Origin: a virus
DNA: 20,926 nucleotides
Virus record (IMG/VR): IMGVR_UViG_3300031758_011105
Location: 1 to 20,926 of that record
Reading direction: 5' to 3' (one strand)
Under the pieces are notes generated by a model. It saw only the letters and a list, made by a program, of their open reading frames with translations. It was not told where the DNA came from and ran no database searches. The position numbers and the translations under genes were made by a program. Positions 1 through 8,929 of the stretch are shown here, piece after piece; within the stretch, counting starts at the first letter, position 1, and every line of letters begins with the position of its first letter.

Positions 1-676
1 AGCTGATTACTTCTTGCTTAGAGGAAACTGGGATTGGGGGTTCCATTTTAGATATTCAAATAAGAATCAGTATTCTCCAGTATCCGGTGCTCTTAGAGTA
101 GAAGAGGACGAATCATTTGTCTCAAAGTTAATAACTCTACCTGAATTCATTGAGCTTGAAAACTTTCAAGTAGTAAATGTAGCGGAGAACGCAGATCTCT
201 CAACAATAGACATTGATCAAGTAGAGATGGTGGTGAAGGAGACTCCAATACAAGTAGAAGGCTATATCAATGTGAGTAACGCTTTAACTCGATACTTTAT
301 TGAGGACGGAATCTCAGCTAAGTTTAATGAATTCCTCATAAACTCTAACGAGTATATCGGAAACTTTAATTCTATCGAAGATTATGTTAGAGCATACACC
401 GATGCAAATATTCTTAAGCTTTACGAGATCTATGAAAATGCTTTTTTCTTCAAGGAAAACGCATCACTAGTGTCAACGATCACACAGTCGCAGACCAATC
501 CAAATACGATAGAGTTTGTCTTTTTAAATGATCAACAACGCTTTACTCAAGGCTACGATCTACTAAAGGCTTTGCAAATAAATAAAAGAGAAAGATTGGT
601 GTTAAAATTCAATTTCAGTAAAAAACCTGGAAAAGGATTGTCAATCAGTCCAAAGATAAAAATTAAATTCATCTAG
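1..676 (+). CDS. C-terminal part of an unrecognised phage structural protein (5' truncated)
   Basis: The frame is open to the left edge of the window, so this is the last ~225 residues of a longer gene. A TTG at 14 could serve as a start, but the upstream codons read through in frame, so a truncated gene is more likely. The product is soluble, with no signal peptide or membrane segment, rich in Asn, Phe and acidic residues, and ends in a basic beta-like tail (GKGLSISPKIKIKFI). I do not recognise the family. It ends 2 nt before the tail-fibre gene at 679, so it is probably a baseplate or fibre-attachment component of the same late transcript. Structural role is inferred from position only. Confidence 0.6.
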   Translation, partial: ADYFLLRGNWDWGFHFRYSNKNQYSPVSGALRVEEDESFVSKLITLPEFIELENFQVVNVAENADLSTIDIDQVEMVVKETPIQVEGYINVSNALTRYFIEDGISAKFNEFLINSNEYIGNFNSIEDYVRAYTDANILKLYEIYENAFFFKENASLVSTITQSQTNPNTIEFVFLNDQQRFTQGYDLLKALQINKRERLVLKFNFSKKPGKGLSISPKIKIKFI

Positions 677-678
677 AG

Positions 679-3600
679 ATGCCAATTAGAGTAAACTTAA
701 AGGAGATCTTTCCTTCAGATTCACAGGAAATCACAGTTGACAAAGTCAATTTTAATTTCAATAAGTTATTGGAGTTAGGAGTAGGGGATCCTGGGATACA
801 GGGACTTTCAGGAATACAGGGCCCAGCTGGGCCGACTGGCCTAGGCGGACCTGCTGGCTTACGAGGATCTACTTGGTTTGTGGATGCAGGAGATCCAAAT
901 ACTCTTACTGGATTCATCGATCTTATCGATAATGATCTCTACTTAGATTCTTTATCATTTGATGTGTGGCAATACGATCTAGCGACTGATACCTGGTCAC
1001 TAGTCACCAGCATATCCACATTAGTTAATAATTATCTTTCAACCACTTCTTCTCCTTTTAAGAGAGGAATAGGTTTAAGTAGTCCGAGTGATGATCGGTT
1101 CATTACCTTTAATCGTCGTGGAGAGACTTATTTAGAGACACAGCTTGATGTGAATTTAGGAACTCTAAATACTTCAAATAACGATACGCTTTTTCTAAAT
1201 AATTTTAATGAGGACGTTCTTTCCAATAGCTTAACTAACTTTTATTTTACAGCAAATCCTGGAGAGTTATTCAATTCTCTATTATCCATCTACTCAAACC
1301 ATAGTGAAGGCGCAGCTGTCATTCAAGGAAGATATCACCTTGAAATGGGATCACTCTACGAAAACACAGAAGTAAGTCCCAGTCAAGTTGAGATGAGTGA
1401 TATTCGACACAATCTAAAGGTAAAGTTCCTAAAGGAAGACGTTAGCCTATCAACCCCATTGCCGAGTACTAACTATTGGTTAAATACTGCAAGATTCTCT
1501 TTAAGTAAATTAGAATCGACCTCAATCGCAACTATTGATCAAAACGGAAGATTTGAATTTGTAGTTCCAAAGTATAACGACGAAGGGCTGAGCACAATTC
1601 AGTCTGAGGTAACAATTCGATTAGGATCGGCCGAGTCTCTAATTGAACAGTCAGCAGTTCCGCCTATCGTACCTGACGGAATCAGCATTTCTTCTGCAGT
1701 AAACGGTCTTATCTTTGGTCTTAAGGAGGGTCTTGAAAATGAATTGACTCTGCCTTATTCTGCAGGAAACGCTGATTTTGCTCTATTTGATGTTTCAAGC
1801 GGACTAAATGGTTTCTTCTTTAATGACCGTCTTGTACAGACTGCTGGCAACATTGAGCAGATTCACACAACACCTGCTGAATTTGTCTCTAAGGCGCTGT
1901 TTGGAGTCGGCTATCCAGGTAATGCTAACCGCTATTATACTTCGATATTCTCCAATGGTAAATACTTAATACAGACTTTTGCTGGACCTAATGACATATA
2001 CGGCGGAAGTAACTTGACTACTTCTCAGGGTGCAATCCAACTTAGAGCACTAGACTCAGCGCTTACTGTTCTTAATACGGTTACTACTGACTCTGAGCAA
2101 AATCTTCTTATTCCACTTGCATTCGATAACCATGGCCACACAATCTCTGGAGTACTTCAAGACATTCCCGCAACTAGTGTGACTGACGCAAAGATTGCTG
2201 GTAAGTACATCTATCTAACTAGAGTCAGACCTTCTACTCCAGGCAGTGCACCAGGTGTAGGTATCAATCGAAATTATAATACTTTCATCATAGCTGAGGC
2301 CGACTCCAATGGAAATTCTATGGTACCGGTATCAATTGATACTCCAGGAAACAGTTTACAGCGAGTTGAGATAGTTGGGTCAATTGCTTACGTAATCAAT
2401 AAGAGACAGGCTGCCGCTCCATGGTCTACTCTTAACTCAACTATAATCGCTATTGATGTTTCCGATCCGACGAATCCTGTAGTAATATGTAGTCTCGGTT
2501 CGCCCACATCATATGGTAGAAACGATGATAATTACTTGGACCTTGAGATAGTTGGAGAAAGAGCGTTTGTTTCTACTTTTACTGAGAGCTCAAACAGCAT
2601 TCGAATCAAGCAGTTTGATATCCATGATCCTTATAACATAACTTATCGACCTGCTTCAAATAGCGGGACCGTTGTTGTTGCCAGTGGTGCTAATGAAAAA
2701 CCTGCACAGCTCAAGGCTCTGGGGACCTGGTTATTCTGCTCTTACGATAATGATGTTTATGTATACAACATTGATGTGAACAACACTCAAAACTTGTCTC
2801 TAGTCTCTTCATTTGAAGTGGACACAAATATCGATATTACTGACATAATAGTTAGTGATCGTTACTTATATGCGCTAGGTGAGAATAAAGTGAGCGGAAT
2901 TGGGATGCTTGCAACAGTCGATATTTCTGACATCCTAAATCCATTTACTGTCGCAATTGAGTCTAGAGGTGAGATAACTGCTGCTGGAAAGATGACGATG
3001 GTAGGAAACAAGATTTACGTTTCCACCTCAAACGGAACAGGTTCATATGCTGCAACGATTGGAGGTATTTCTGTGTTTGAAGTTGACGGAATAGTTTCTG
3101 CAAATGCCGACCTGTCTATGATAAGATCTAATGAGATCAAAGTATTCAAAAACGCATACGTTGGAGAATCATTAGAGGTCGGGAACTCAATAAACGTGGG
3201 TCAGGGAGGAGTATACATCGATCGCGGTCAGGGACTAGCGGTAGACGGCCCAATAAAGGTAAGATTCTCTGATCCTAATATGGTACTCACCAGTGCTCCT
3301 GATCCATTGACAATCATTGAAACTAAGCTGGAAGGAATCACACAAAGCTCTCCAACTGGTGCTCCAAAAATACGATTGAATAGAAAGTGGTTAGACACCG
3401 TTGCGCTCGCTGATGAGATCCTAATCGATACTACTGATTTAGATTCAGTTGATTTACAAGCAGTTAACTGTAATAGAATTAGACTCAGCGGAACAAATGA
3501 CATCAATGGGGGATGGGTCACCTCTCAACTCATAGGAGCGACTGGCGTTGGAGAATCTACTACCTTTCATTCAGACTTTGTGGGTCACTGGCAAAAATTT

Positions 3601-4200
3601 GGTATTGGTGGCGATACCACAACCTTTGATGGATGGGTGCTTTCCAACTGGGTAGAAATTGGCCCGGGAGTTACTGCCAATTCTAGCCTTTGGGGATATA
3701 ACTTTAAGTTTACTGGAAACAATACAGCCGGCGATGTTTATGGAGTATATGTTGACTATGCAGGAGCGACTGCTGTGAACAAAGCATACGGTATTTGGGT
3801 AAGAGACGCTGATGAGAATATATTAGATGGAAAGCTTACAATCAATGATCATCCTCATCTATACCTTAATGCTAGAGATCCAAACCAATTTAGTGGCAGT
3901 AATCAATTCATAAGCGGTAGATATGATGAGGCTAACTCTGATTATACATTTACTAGAGTAGGAGACGTTGTCACTTGTACTGGAAAAACTATTGCCGGTG
4001 GAAATCCAACAATCAATATTCCTCTTGGAACGATCGCTCCTAATCAGGCTTGGGGAGTAGCTTCATTTAATGTTGGAAATACCGCTTGTAAAGTAGGATA
4101 TAAAAACGCAACTCAAGTAGAAATAAAAAAGGCAGATGACTCAGCAATAGGCATCGGTGATGGCACCCAGTGGTTCACATTCTCGTACGTGATTGCATAA
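679..4200 (+). CDS. Large tail fibre: collagen-like triplets plus LVIVD-type beta-propeller
   Basis: A 1173-residue protein, read as a long tail fibre or receptor-binding protein. Residues 1-35 form a short head (MPIRVNLKEIFPSDSQEITV at the start) that probably anchors it to the baseplate. Residues 36-63 are nine Gly-X-Y triplets, a trimerising collagen-like rod. Residues ~64-410 are beta-rich with no recognisable domain. Residues ~415-805 hold five or six repeats of the form (V/I)xGxxxYV...(I/V)xDVSDPxNP, as in LVIVD beta-propeller repeats; IAIDVSDPTNPVVICSLGS is the clearest. Residues ~805-1050 look like a beta-helical shaft (GESLEVGNSINVGQGGVYID), followed by a compact beta-rich tip. It has only five cysteines, unlike the - strand fibres. 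ATG at 679 follows the previous stop by 2 nt with no Shine-Dalgarno. Fibre role is well supported; the ligand is unknown. Confidence 0.8.
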   Translation: MPIRVNLKEIFPSDSQEITVDKVNFNFNKLLELGVGDPGIQGLSGIQGPAGPTGLGGPAGLRGSTWFVDAGDPNTLTGFIDLIDNDLYLDSLSFDVWQYDLATDTWSLVTSISTLVNNYLSTTSSPFKRGIGLSSPSDDRFITFNRRGETYLETQLDVNLGTLNTSNNDTLFLNNFNEDVLSNSLTNFYFTANPGELFNSLLSIYSNHSEGAAVIQGRYHLEMGSLYENTEVSPSQVEMSDIRHNLKVKFLKEDVSLSTPLPSTNYWLNTARFSLSKLESTSIATIDQNGRFEFVVPKYNDEGLSTIQSEVTIRLGSAESLIEQSAVPPIVPDGISISSAVNGLIFGLKEGLENELTLPYSAGNADFALFDVSSGLNGFFFNDRLVQTAGNIEQIHTTPAEFVSKALFGVGYPGNANRYYTSIFSNGKYLIQTFAGPNDIYGGSNLTTSQGAIQLRALDSALTVLNTVTTDSEQNLLIPLAFDNHGHTISGVLQDIPATSVTDAKIAGKYIYLTRVRPSTPGSAPGVGINRNYNTFIIAEADSNGNSMVPVSIDTPGNSLQRVEIVGSIAYVINKRQAAAPWSTLNSTIIAIDVSDPTNPVVICSLGSPTSYGRNDDNYLDLEIVGERAFVSTFTESSNSIRIKQFDIHDPYNITYRPASNSGTVVVASGANEKPAQLKALGTWLFCSYDNDVYVYNIDVNNTQNLSLVSSFEVDTNIDITDIIVSDRYLYALGENKVSGIGMLATVDISDILNPFTVAIESRGEITAAGKMTMVGNKIYVSTSNGTGSYAATIGGISVFEVDGIVSANADLSMIRSNEIKVFKNAYVGESLEVGNSINVGQGGVYIDRGQGLAVDGPIKVRFSDPNMVLTSAPDPLTIIETKLEGITQSSPTGAPKIRLNRKWLDTVALADEILIDTTDLDSVDLQAVNCNRIRLSGTNDINGGWVTSQLIGATGVGESTTFHSDFVGHWQKFGIGGDTTTFDGWVLSNWVEIGPGVTANSSLWGYNFKFTGNNTAGDVYGVYVDYAGATAVNKAYGIWVRDADENILDGKLTINDHPHLYLNARDPNQFSGSNQFISGRYDEANSDYTFTRVGDVVTCTGKTIAGGNPTINIPLGTIAPNQAWGVASFNVGNTACKVGYKNATQVEIKKADDSAIGIGDGTQWFTFSYVIA
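784..867 (+). repeat. Collagen-like Gly-X-Y tract in the tail fibre
   Basis: Nine consecutive Gly-X-Y triplets (residues 36-63, beginning GDPGIQGLSGIQGPAG). Such tracts in phage fibres form trimeric rods. It joins the short N-terminal anchor to the beta-rich body. Confidence 0.85.
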
Positions 4201-4219
4201 TAATAAAAAATAAAATAAA

Positions 4220-4525
4220 ATGGGACTAAAGATAACTAGTGAAATTTACACAGACGGAGGCACAACATCTGATGCCTATGTAAACATCGAAACAGTAAAG
4301 GTTTCAAAGAGCGGCACAATAAATGCATTCTTAAACTTATACTTAAATGAGGAGGCTAGACTGGCTGATCCTACCAAGACTGTGACAAGTCAGCAGGTTT
4401 ATTCTAGAGTAGGAAAGACTGATGATTCAGCATTCACATTAACTGGTAATGTTTATGAGGTTGCCTACGCGCTAACTAAGGAAAAGCTAGAAGCATTTGG
4501 ACTCACAGTGATTGATTCGATCTAA
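4220..4525 (+). CDS. Small conserved-type phage protein after the fibre gene, function unknown
   Basis: A 101-residue protein beginning MGLKITSEIYTDGGTTSDAY, with alternating beta-like segments and no membrane segment. Proteins with this kind of start are familiar from tail-fibre neighbourhoods of large marine phages, but I cannot name a function. It starts 19 nt after the fibre stop, behind a pure A/T leader with no Shine-Dalgarno. Its TAA stop interlocks with the TAG stop of the opposing gene. It may be a fibre tip, a fibre chaperone or a minor baseplate subunit; this rests on position only. Confidence 0.65.
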   Translation: MGLKITSEIYTDGGTTSDAYVNIETVKVSKSGTINAFLNLYLNEEARLADPTKTVTSQQVYSRVGKTDDSAFTLTGNVYEVAYALTKEKLEAFGLTVIDSI

Positions 4526-5322
4526 TCGATCCATTGAGAAAGAGTAAAGGGCATCAGGTTCTCAACAACAAGTAGAGCCTGAAGCTCAGCGATGATGTTT
4601 GTCTCAAAGGCTATTCCCTTAGCAATCCCCTTGTTTAGCAAAATTGTGTCTTTCACGACATTTGCCGCAATTTTTTGATCGACTTCTTCAGTTATTGCAA
4701 AAACGACATTCTTCTTGTCCTTCATTCTATTTAAGGTCGGGTGATTCATCTCACTCAACTTTTCTTTGAGAGCGTTTTCCTTGATCTCATCAAGGACGAT
4801 CGTTTTTACTTTTCTAAATGAGACTCCATAATCCTTAGTAAAGTCTTCTTTCACGCACCAAATCGAGTATTGCTTGCTTCCGACCTCATTCATCACTATG
4901 AATATCTCCTGTTGTTCATGAATCATCTCATTCATATAAAAGATCTCCATTAAGTCAAAAGCGGCTAGCTGCTGATCCATGTATTCTAGGATCAGGTTTA
5001 AGAAGACGTAATTTGCATTTCTAAATATCTCAACGACCTCCGTCTTTCTCTCAAAGATCTGTCGTAATTCTTTCTTTATTGCATTCAATCTTTCGTTCTG
5101 CCAGATGGGATGAAGCTTTGAATCAAATAAGCTACCGTCTATCGCCAAGTTATTTAGGTTCAAGCTATGAAAGAAGAGCTCATAAAAGTAGCGAAGGTCT
5201 CCTTCTTCAAGATCCTTTCTGTACTTTTGGCTTGCTGCCAAGAGTATGTAGCTAAAGTATTCTGGATCTAGATAACTGCCCTTAGTTATCCATAGAGGAT
5301 CGAGTATCTGTTTTTCTTTCAA
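4522..5322 (-). CDS. Orphan reverse-strand gene of unknown function, TTG start
   Basis: A 266-residue protein, mostly alpha-helical by composition and rich in Glu, Lys, Leu and Phe, with no signal peptide, membrane helix or catalytic motif that I recognise. The first codon is TTG: an in-frame TAA lies two codons upstream (TAA GCT TTG) and the next in-frame ATG is about 100 codons in, so TTG is the only credible start for the full frame. It is the only - strand gene between two + strand structural blocks, diverges from the gene at 5417 and interlocks stops with the gene at 4220. This lone, inverted position suggests an independently expressed accessory gene, but no role can be assigned. Confidence 0.7.
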   Translation of the reverse strand: MKEKQILDPLWITKGSYLDPEYFSYILLAASQKYRKDLEEGDLRYFYELFFHSLNLNNLAIDGSLFDSKLHPIWQNERLNAIKKELRQIFERKTEVVEIFRNANYVFLNLILEYMDQQLAAFDLMEIFYMNEMIHEQQEIFIVMNEVGSKQYSIWCVKEDFTKDYGVSFRKVKTIVLDEIKENALKEKLSEMNHPTLNRMKDKKNVVFAITEEVDQKIAANVVKDTILLNKGIAKGIAFETNIIAELQALLVVENLMPFTLSQWID

Positions 5323-5341
5323 AGCTTAATGCTCTTTTTAT

Positions 5342-5349
5342 TATTTATT
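5342..5349 (-). promoter_or_regulatory. Late-promoter-like box AATAAATA for the orphan gene
   Basis: On the - strand this reads AATAAATA, 7 of 8 matches to the T4 late promoter box TATAAATA. It ends 19 nt before the TTG start at 5322. The same spacing and box precede the genes starting at 5417, 9598 and 16447. The region is A/T rich, so chance is possible. Confidence 0.35.
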
Positions 5350-5387
5350 TCACTGAAGCACGATTCCAAGTTTAGTGTAAAAAATCA

Positions 5388-5395
5388 AATAAATA
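5388..5395 (+). promoter_or_regulatory. Late-promoter-like box AATAAATA for the 714-residue structural gene
   Basis: AATAAATA within AAATAAATAAAC, 7 of 8 matches to the T4 late box, ending 21 nt before the ATG at 5417. It faces away from the matching box at 5342-5349, so the 94-nt gap reads as a divergent promoter pair. Confidence 0.38.
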
Positions 5396-5416
5396 AACTA
5401 AAGAAAAAGCTTCTCA

Positions 5417-7561
5417 ATGATTAAGACTACTGTCAAATTACTGATAGATCCCCAGAAAAACTCGCTGACTTTTAGTAAGAATTTTAGGATATTTTCAACG
5501 ACTGAGCCTGTGACAGGAATCACTGAGTTCACAGACTTCCTAGAAGATCTTATGTTTACTTCACCAGAAGCGATCGATCTTACTAATCTCAAGAGATACT
5601 TTAGATATTCCAGGAACAAGTTAGACTGGTCACTATGGTATGAGGTCTCTCCAGGTAACTTAGGGGACGCTGCAGGAATCTATTTAGACGCAAACGATCA
5701 GTTCTATTTCGAGGTGAAATATGAGTACGACGACGGCACTTCTAATGAGATGCCGACCGTCATTCAGGTAAACGAAGTGAAACTAAGGTTTAAGCAGGCA
5801 GGAAACGTTGCGAATACCTACTGTCCTGTGACCCAATGTTCAGATGAGAAATGCACATCAATCATTACAAACAGGGATCCGAGTTTTAGGCCATACAACG
5901 TGGATAGCGCAATTGGACTCTATAATGAGCTCTCATTCTTTACTAATCAGCTATACGGCCATCAAGTAGTTTATTTTAGGACTGTTCCTGAATCAGATAG
6001 CGGTGACTATGTCTTTAAGGAATGGACTCTCTACAAAAACGTGGATCGCAAATGTATAAAGGTTTTAGTGCCAGGTAATACCTTTCCTGATAACGTGCCT
6101 AAATACACAGAATTTGGCATAGACTTTCAGATGCCATTTGAGATTCATGTAGATCACAAATACTTTCAATCAATCTTTGGAAGCGAGTCTGAGCCTAGGA
6201 AGAGAGACTTTCTCTACTTTCCTCTGCTTAATAGGATGTTTGAGATCCAGGGATCTTACCTCTTTCGCAGCTTCATGATGACTCCTAGTTATTGGAAGAT
6301 TCAGCTTAAGAAGTACAATCCAAACATCGATATGCTCCTTACTGATGAGACTCGTACCTTCTTGGATAACGTGATTCTCTCAGCAGAGCAGCTATTTGGA
6401 CCTGAAGTAGAGAAAGATATTAAGGACGGCACAATGCCTGAGCAGTATTCAAAGATAACAACGACCTTTGATCCTTCCCGAAAGGCGATTCATCCTGACA
6501 CAACGCTAAGACCTTTGAAATATACTTACAATTTTGCACCCTTAATAGAAAACTATTATGATCTTGGAGGAGTTCCCAGCACAGACATAACTGTTGCTTT
6601 GACTCCTGCTTCTCCAGTCACCTCAACTAGCCAATACGTTGCAAGTTTACCTAGCTTAGACAAGGTTCCGCCTCCTCAAAATGACGTGATACTTGCGTAT
6701 GAGGGTAGCGATCTCTATGCTACTTGGAAGAATGGAGGACTCATCACTAATGACAAGAACATTCGAGGAACCAGCATGAGGTACTGCAGAATAAGGGGAC
6801 CATTCGATTATATTCCAAATAACATCGGACAGTCTGAACCCAATAGGTACATTAGGATAGAGGCATATCGAGACATGAGATTCAATGATCAGCGGGACGT
6901 CCTAACTGATACGTTAGGTCCAGACACGATCACTACGTTTAGGGTAAGGGAGTCTGCTGTGATTTATAACGCCACTCCAAAGTTCAATACGACAAACATT
7001 AAAAACCTTTCGTTCACTTGTCTCTTTAACGTGCCTACATCTGCGGATATCGTTAGCTTTATCAATGGATACGACAATGAATTACAAGCAGGGCTAAGAA
7101 TAACAGGAAGCTTTAATCGTTACAACCTTTCTAATCCTGAGGGAGATCTTATCCTGTTGATTGAGATAAACGGTCAGAACAAGATATACACAATCAACAA
7201 CTTTATTAGCGGCACGTGGCACGCAATGGTGGTTTCCATATCTAACGAGTTCTTACAGATAGGAACCTATGTTTATCGAATCACTGAAGATCCAAGCGAC
7301 ATCATAAATCACAGTGATTTTAATAAGATATTTGGTGCGACATCATCCTTATCTCAAGAGACGTTTGATCTAGACCAAAACTATGTGTTACAGAACTCCC
7401 TGCTCCTGATCACGAACTTGCGTCTTTTCAACACCATGCTTAGGGAAGAAGAACACGAGTTTATACTAAGTCAGCAATTCCTAAAGGACGAGTCAATGTT
7501 GATCCTAATCGATAACTGCAGACCTCAAACGAACCTGCCGTACATCGCTAAAAACAGATAA
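5417..7561 (+). CDS. Large baseplate/tail structural protein with C-terminal LamG-like domain
   Basis: A 714-residue protein with no signal peptide or membrane segments. Residues ~1-130 are beta-rich (LDWSLWYEVSPGNLGDAAGI). A small cysteine cluster with C-x4-C-x4-C spacing lies near residues 136-148 (CPVTQCSDEKC) and could bind a metal or form a disulfide. The middle contains long amphipathic and Pro-rich stretches. Residues ~525-695 resemble a LamG/concanavalin-like jelly roll: the GTWHAMVVSI strand followed by LLITNLRLFNTMLREEE is the typical end of such domains. It heads a tight + strand run ending in tail-like proteins, and its stop is 5 nt before the next ATG. The likely role is a baseplate wedge or adhesin-like tail component with carbohydrate-binding potential. 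I do not recognise a specific T4 homologue. Confidence 0.65.
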   Translation: MIKTTVKLLIDPQKNSLTFSKNFRIFSTTEPVTGITEFTDFLEDLMFTSPEAIDLTNLKRYFRYSRNKLDWSLWYEVSPGNLGDAAGIYLDANDQFYFEVKYEYDDGTSNEMPTVIQVNEVKLRFKQAGNVANTYCPVTQCSDEKCTSIITNRDPSFRPYNVDSAIGLYNELSFFTNQLYGHQVVYFRTVPESDSGDYVFKEWTLYKNVDRKCIKVLVPGNTFPDNVPKYTEFGIDFQMPFEIHVDHKYFQSIFGSESEPRKRDFLYFPLLNRMFEIQGSYLFRSFMMTPSYWKIQLKKYNPNIDMLLTDETRTFLDNVILSAEQLFGPEVEKDIKDGTMPEQYSKITTTFDPSRKAIHPDTTLRPLKYTYNFAPLIENYYDLGGVPSTDITVALTPASPVTSTSQYVASLPSLDKVPPPQNDVILAYEGSDLYATWKNGGLITNDKNIRGTSMRYCRIRGPFDYIPNNIGQSEPNRYIRIEAYRDMRFNDQRDVLTDTLGPDTITTFRVRESAVIYNATPKFNTTNIKNLSFTCLFNVPTSADIVSFINGYDNELQAGLRITGSFNRYNLSNPEGDLILLIEINGQNKIYTINNFISGTWHAMVVSISNEFLQIGTYVYRITEDPSDIINHSDFNKIFGATSSLSQETFDLDQNYVLQNSLLLITNLRLFNTMLREEEHEFILSQQFLKDESMLILIDNCRPQTNLPYIAKNR

Positions 7562-7566
7562 AAATA

Positions 7567-8352
7567 ATGAAGATCTCAAAGAACGAAAACATACGAAACG
7601 AGAACGTACAGGACATATTCTTAAGAAATGCTACCCTGTCACTGCTTGACCTACTCAATAGAGAAGTCATAATTAGCTTAAAGAGAAACGACGAAGTCAC
7701 CTATCATGAGGTTCCATTCTTCTATAATTTCGGAGGAGACGAAGGATTCATGAAAGACTTTTTTCTTGAGATACCTGGAGACTGTAAGTGTCCTAGTCAT
7801 GCTGAGGGTAACTATGAACAGATGCCCAGGGGAATAGTCACATTAGGCGGATTTCAGATAAAGTCAAGCGATATTACAAACAAGTTCGTTCGAGGAAGCT
7901 TCAATCAGGAAGTAAGGGACGAGAATGATCAAAAGCAACTAAAAGCTTTTTCGTCTAGGCTCTTTACGTTACCGATGGCTTTGAGCTTTTCAATAAAGAT
8001 AGAGAGCGATAACATCAATAAGACCTTTAAGATCATGGAAAAGATCTTTGATTTTTATTATAAGAATCAGGTAAGATACTTTCAGTTTAGAGGAATCCGA
8101 ATTCCAGCACAGGTGACTTTTCCTGAGACTGCTCAGTTCCAAAAGACTTATAGCTTTACCTATACTGATTCAAACATCGTATCCATCTCTCTTGACCTTC
8201 AAATGGAGACCTACTTTCCTAGCTTTGACGATCACTCTACTTTCTATAAAGGCAATACGATTAAACAAATAAACTTAAGAGAGAACTCCGGTCTTACTGG
8301 ATCAACTCTCGATGACGTGTGGATAGATCGGGACTTTCCGCCAAGCGAATAA
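7567..8352 (+). CDS. Candidate tail completion / sheath-stabiliser protein (gp15-like)
   Basis: A 261-residue soluble protein. The pattern of an N-terminal helix, a segment VPFFYNFGGDEGFMKDFF, a segment on membership of the ring (RGIVTLGGFQIKSSDITNKF), then FTLPMALSFSIKIESDN and an amphipathic helix FKIMEKIFDFYYKN resembles the T4 gp15 family of tail-terminator proteins as I know it from marine T4-like phages. This is a pattern-level match, not an alignment. The ATG follows the previous stop by 5 nt (AAAAATAATG) with no Shine-Dalgarno. A tail-tube-like protein lies four genes downstream, which fits a tail-assembly role. Alternatively it is another baseplate subunit. Confidence 0.5.
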   Translation: MKISKNENIRNENVQDIFLRNATLSLLDLLNREVIISLKRNDEVTYHEVPFFYNFGGDEGFMKDFFLEIPGDCKCPSHAEGNYEQMPRGIVTLGGFQIKSSDITNKFVRGSFNQEVRDENDQKQLKAFSSRLFTLPMALSFSIKIESDNINKTFKIMEKIFDFYYKNQVRYFQFRGIRIPAQVTFPETAQFQKTYSFTYTDSNIVSISLDLQMETYFPSFDDHSTFYKGNTIKQINLRENSGLTGSTLDDVWIDRDFPPSE

Positions 8353-8355
8353 ATA
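8348..8355 (+). promoter_or_regulatory. AATAAATA box before the gene at 8363
   Basis: AATAAATA overlaps the stop codon of the preceding gene and ends 7 nt before the next ATG. The match is as good as at the other sites, but the spacing is too short for a promoter of the annotated start. It may be an A-rich translation leader instead. Confidence 0.2.
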
Positions 8356-8362
8356 ATTAAGT

Positions 8363-8929
8363 ATGGAAGCTAGAATAAAGAGTTACTCACAGTTTTTAGG
8401 TCATCAGGCAATCTCTGAGGGTCTAGACTATCACATAAGCAGGGGATACAGCATCACAGAGTCAGTGTATCGACCTGGAAGCAAAGCTCACCTTGAGATC
8501 TTAGCAGAAGCTAGGAGCCTTTACTTTAGTGGATCTCTGCTAGTCGAAGGAGTCGACCGTCTTCTATTGGAGACGACTGACCTTGGTAAGACTGGTTTCT
8601 ATCAAGGGCAAGAAGTTTCATTAGACCTTCCGTTAGAGGAATTAGATATCAATGAAGAGAAAAAACCTAAGCTTGGATACCCAACTAGGGGAGGCTCTAA
8701 AAAATACGTAGTATACGTTAGAAATCCACAAACCGGAAACATTAAGAAGATTCAGTTCGGAGACCCTGGACTCAACGCAAAGGTTTCCAATCCCAAGGCT
8801 AGAAAGTCATTTGCCGCGAGACATAATTGTGCTGAGAAGAAGGACCGGACGAAAGCCGGTTATTGGGCATGTCGAATAAACAGATACGCTCACCTATGGG
8901 GAGGTAAAACATATCCTGGATTCTGGTGA
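8363..8929 (+). CDS. Small phage protein: capsid-targeting-like N-terminus and conserved basic C-terminal domain
   Basis: A 188-residue protein. Residues 5-12 (IKSYSQFL) resemble the capsid-targeting start of T4 internal head proteins (MKTYQEFIAEA-type). They are followed by ISE-G (17-20), ITE-S (31-34) and LVE-G (60-63), which fit the (I/L)-x-E rule of the T4 prohead protease. Residues ~113-188 form a basic domain (KKYVVYVRNPQTGNIKKIQF, then RHNCAEKK, GYWACRINRY and a GGKTYPGFW end) of a kind common in large tailed phages, annotated as a structural or unknown domain. Its two cysteines, at 156 and 170, could pair or bind metal. The stop overlaps the next start as TGATG. An internal head protein is a reasonable but untested reading. 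Confidence 0.65.
   Translation: MEARIKSYSQFLGHQAISEGLDYHISRGYSITESVYRPGSKAHLEILAEARSLYFSGSLLVEGVDRLLLETTDLGKTGFYQGQEVSLDLPLEELDINEEKKPKLGYPTRGGSKKYVVYVRNPQTGNIKKIQFGDPGLNAKVSNPKARKSFAARHNCAEKKDRTKAGYWACRINRYAHLWGGKTYPGFW

Noticed and set aside
14-676. TTG at 14 as a true gene start
   Set aside because: Codons upstream of 14 stay open to the window edge and the previous context is unknown, so a truncated gene is more likely.
3228-3521. 97-codon - strand frame inside the large fibre gene
   Set aside because: Lies wholly inside a well-supported + strand gene, with no leader or recognisable product.
4510-4535. Short TCGAT-CTA-ATCGA hairpin at the convergent junction as a bidirectional terminator
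   Set aside because: Only a 5-bp stem with a 3-nt loop, fully within coding sequence and without a T run on either side.
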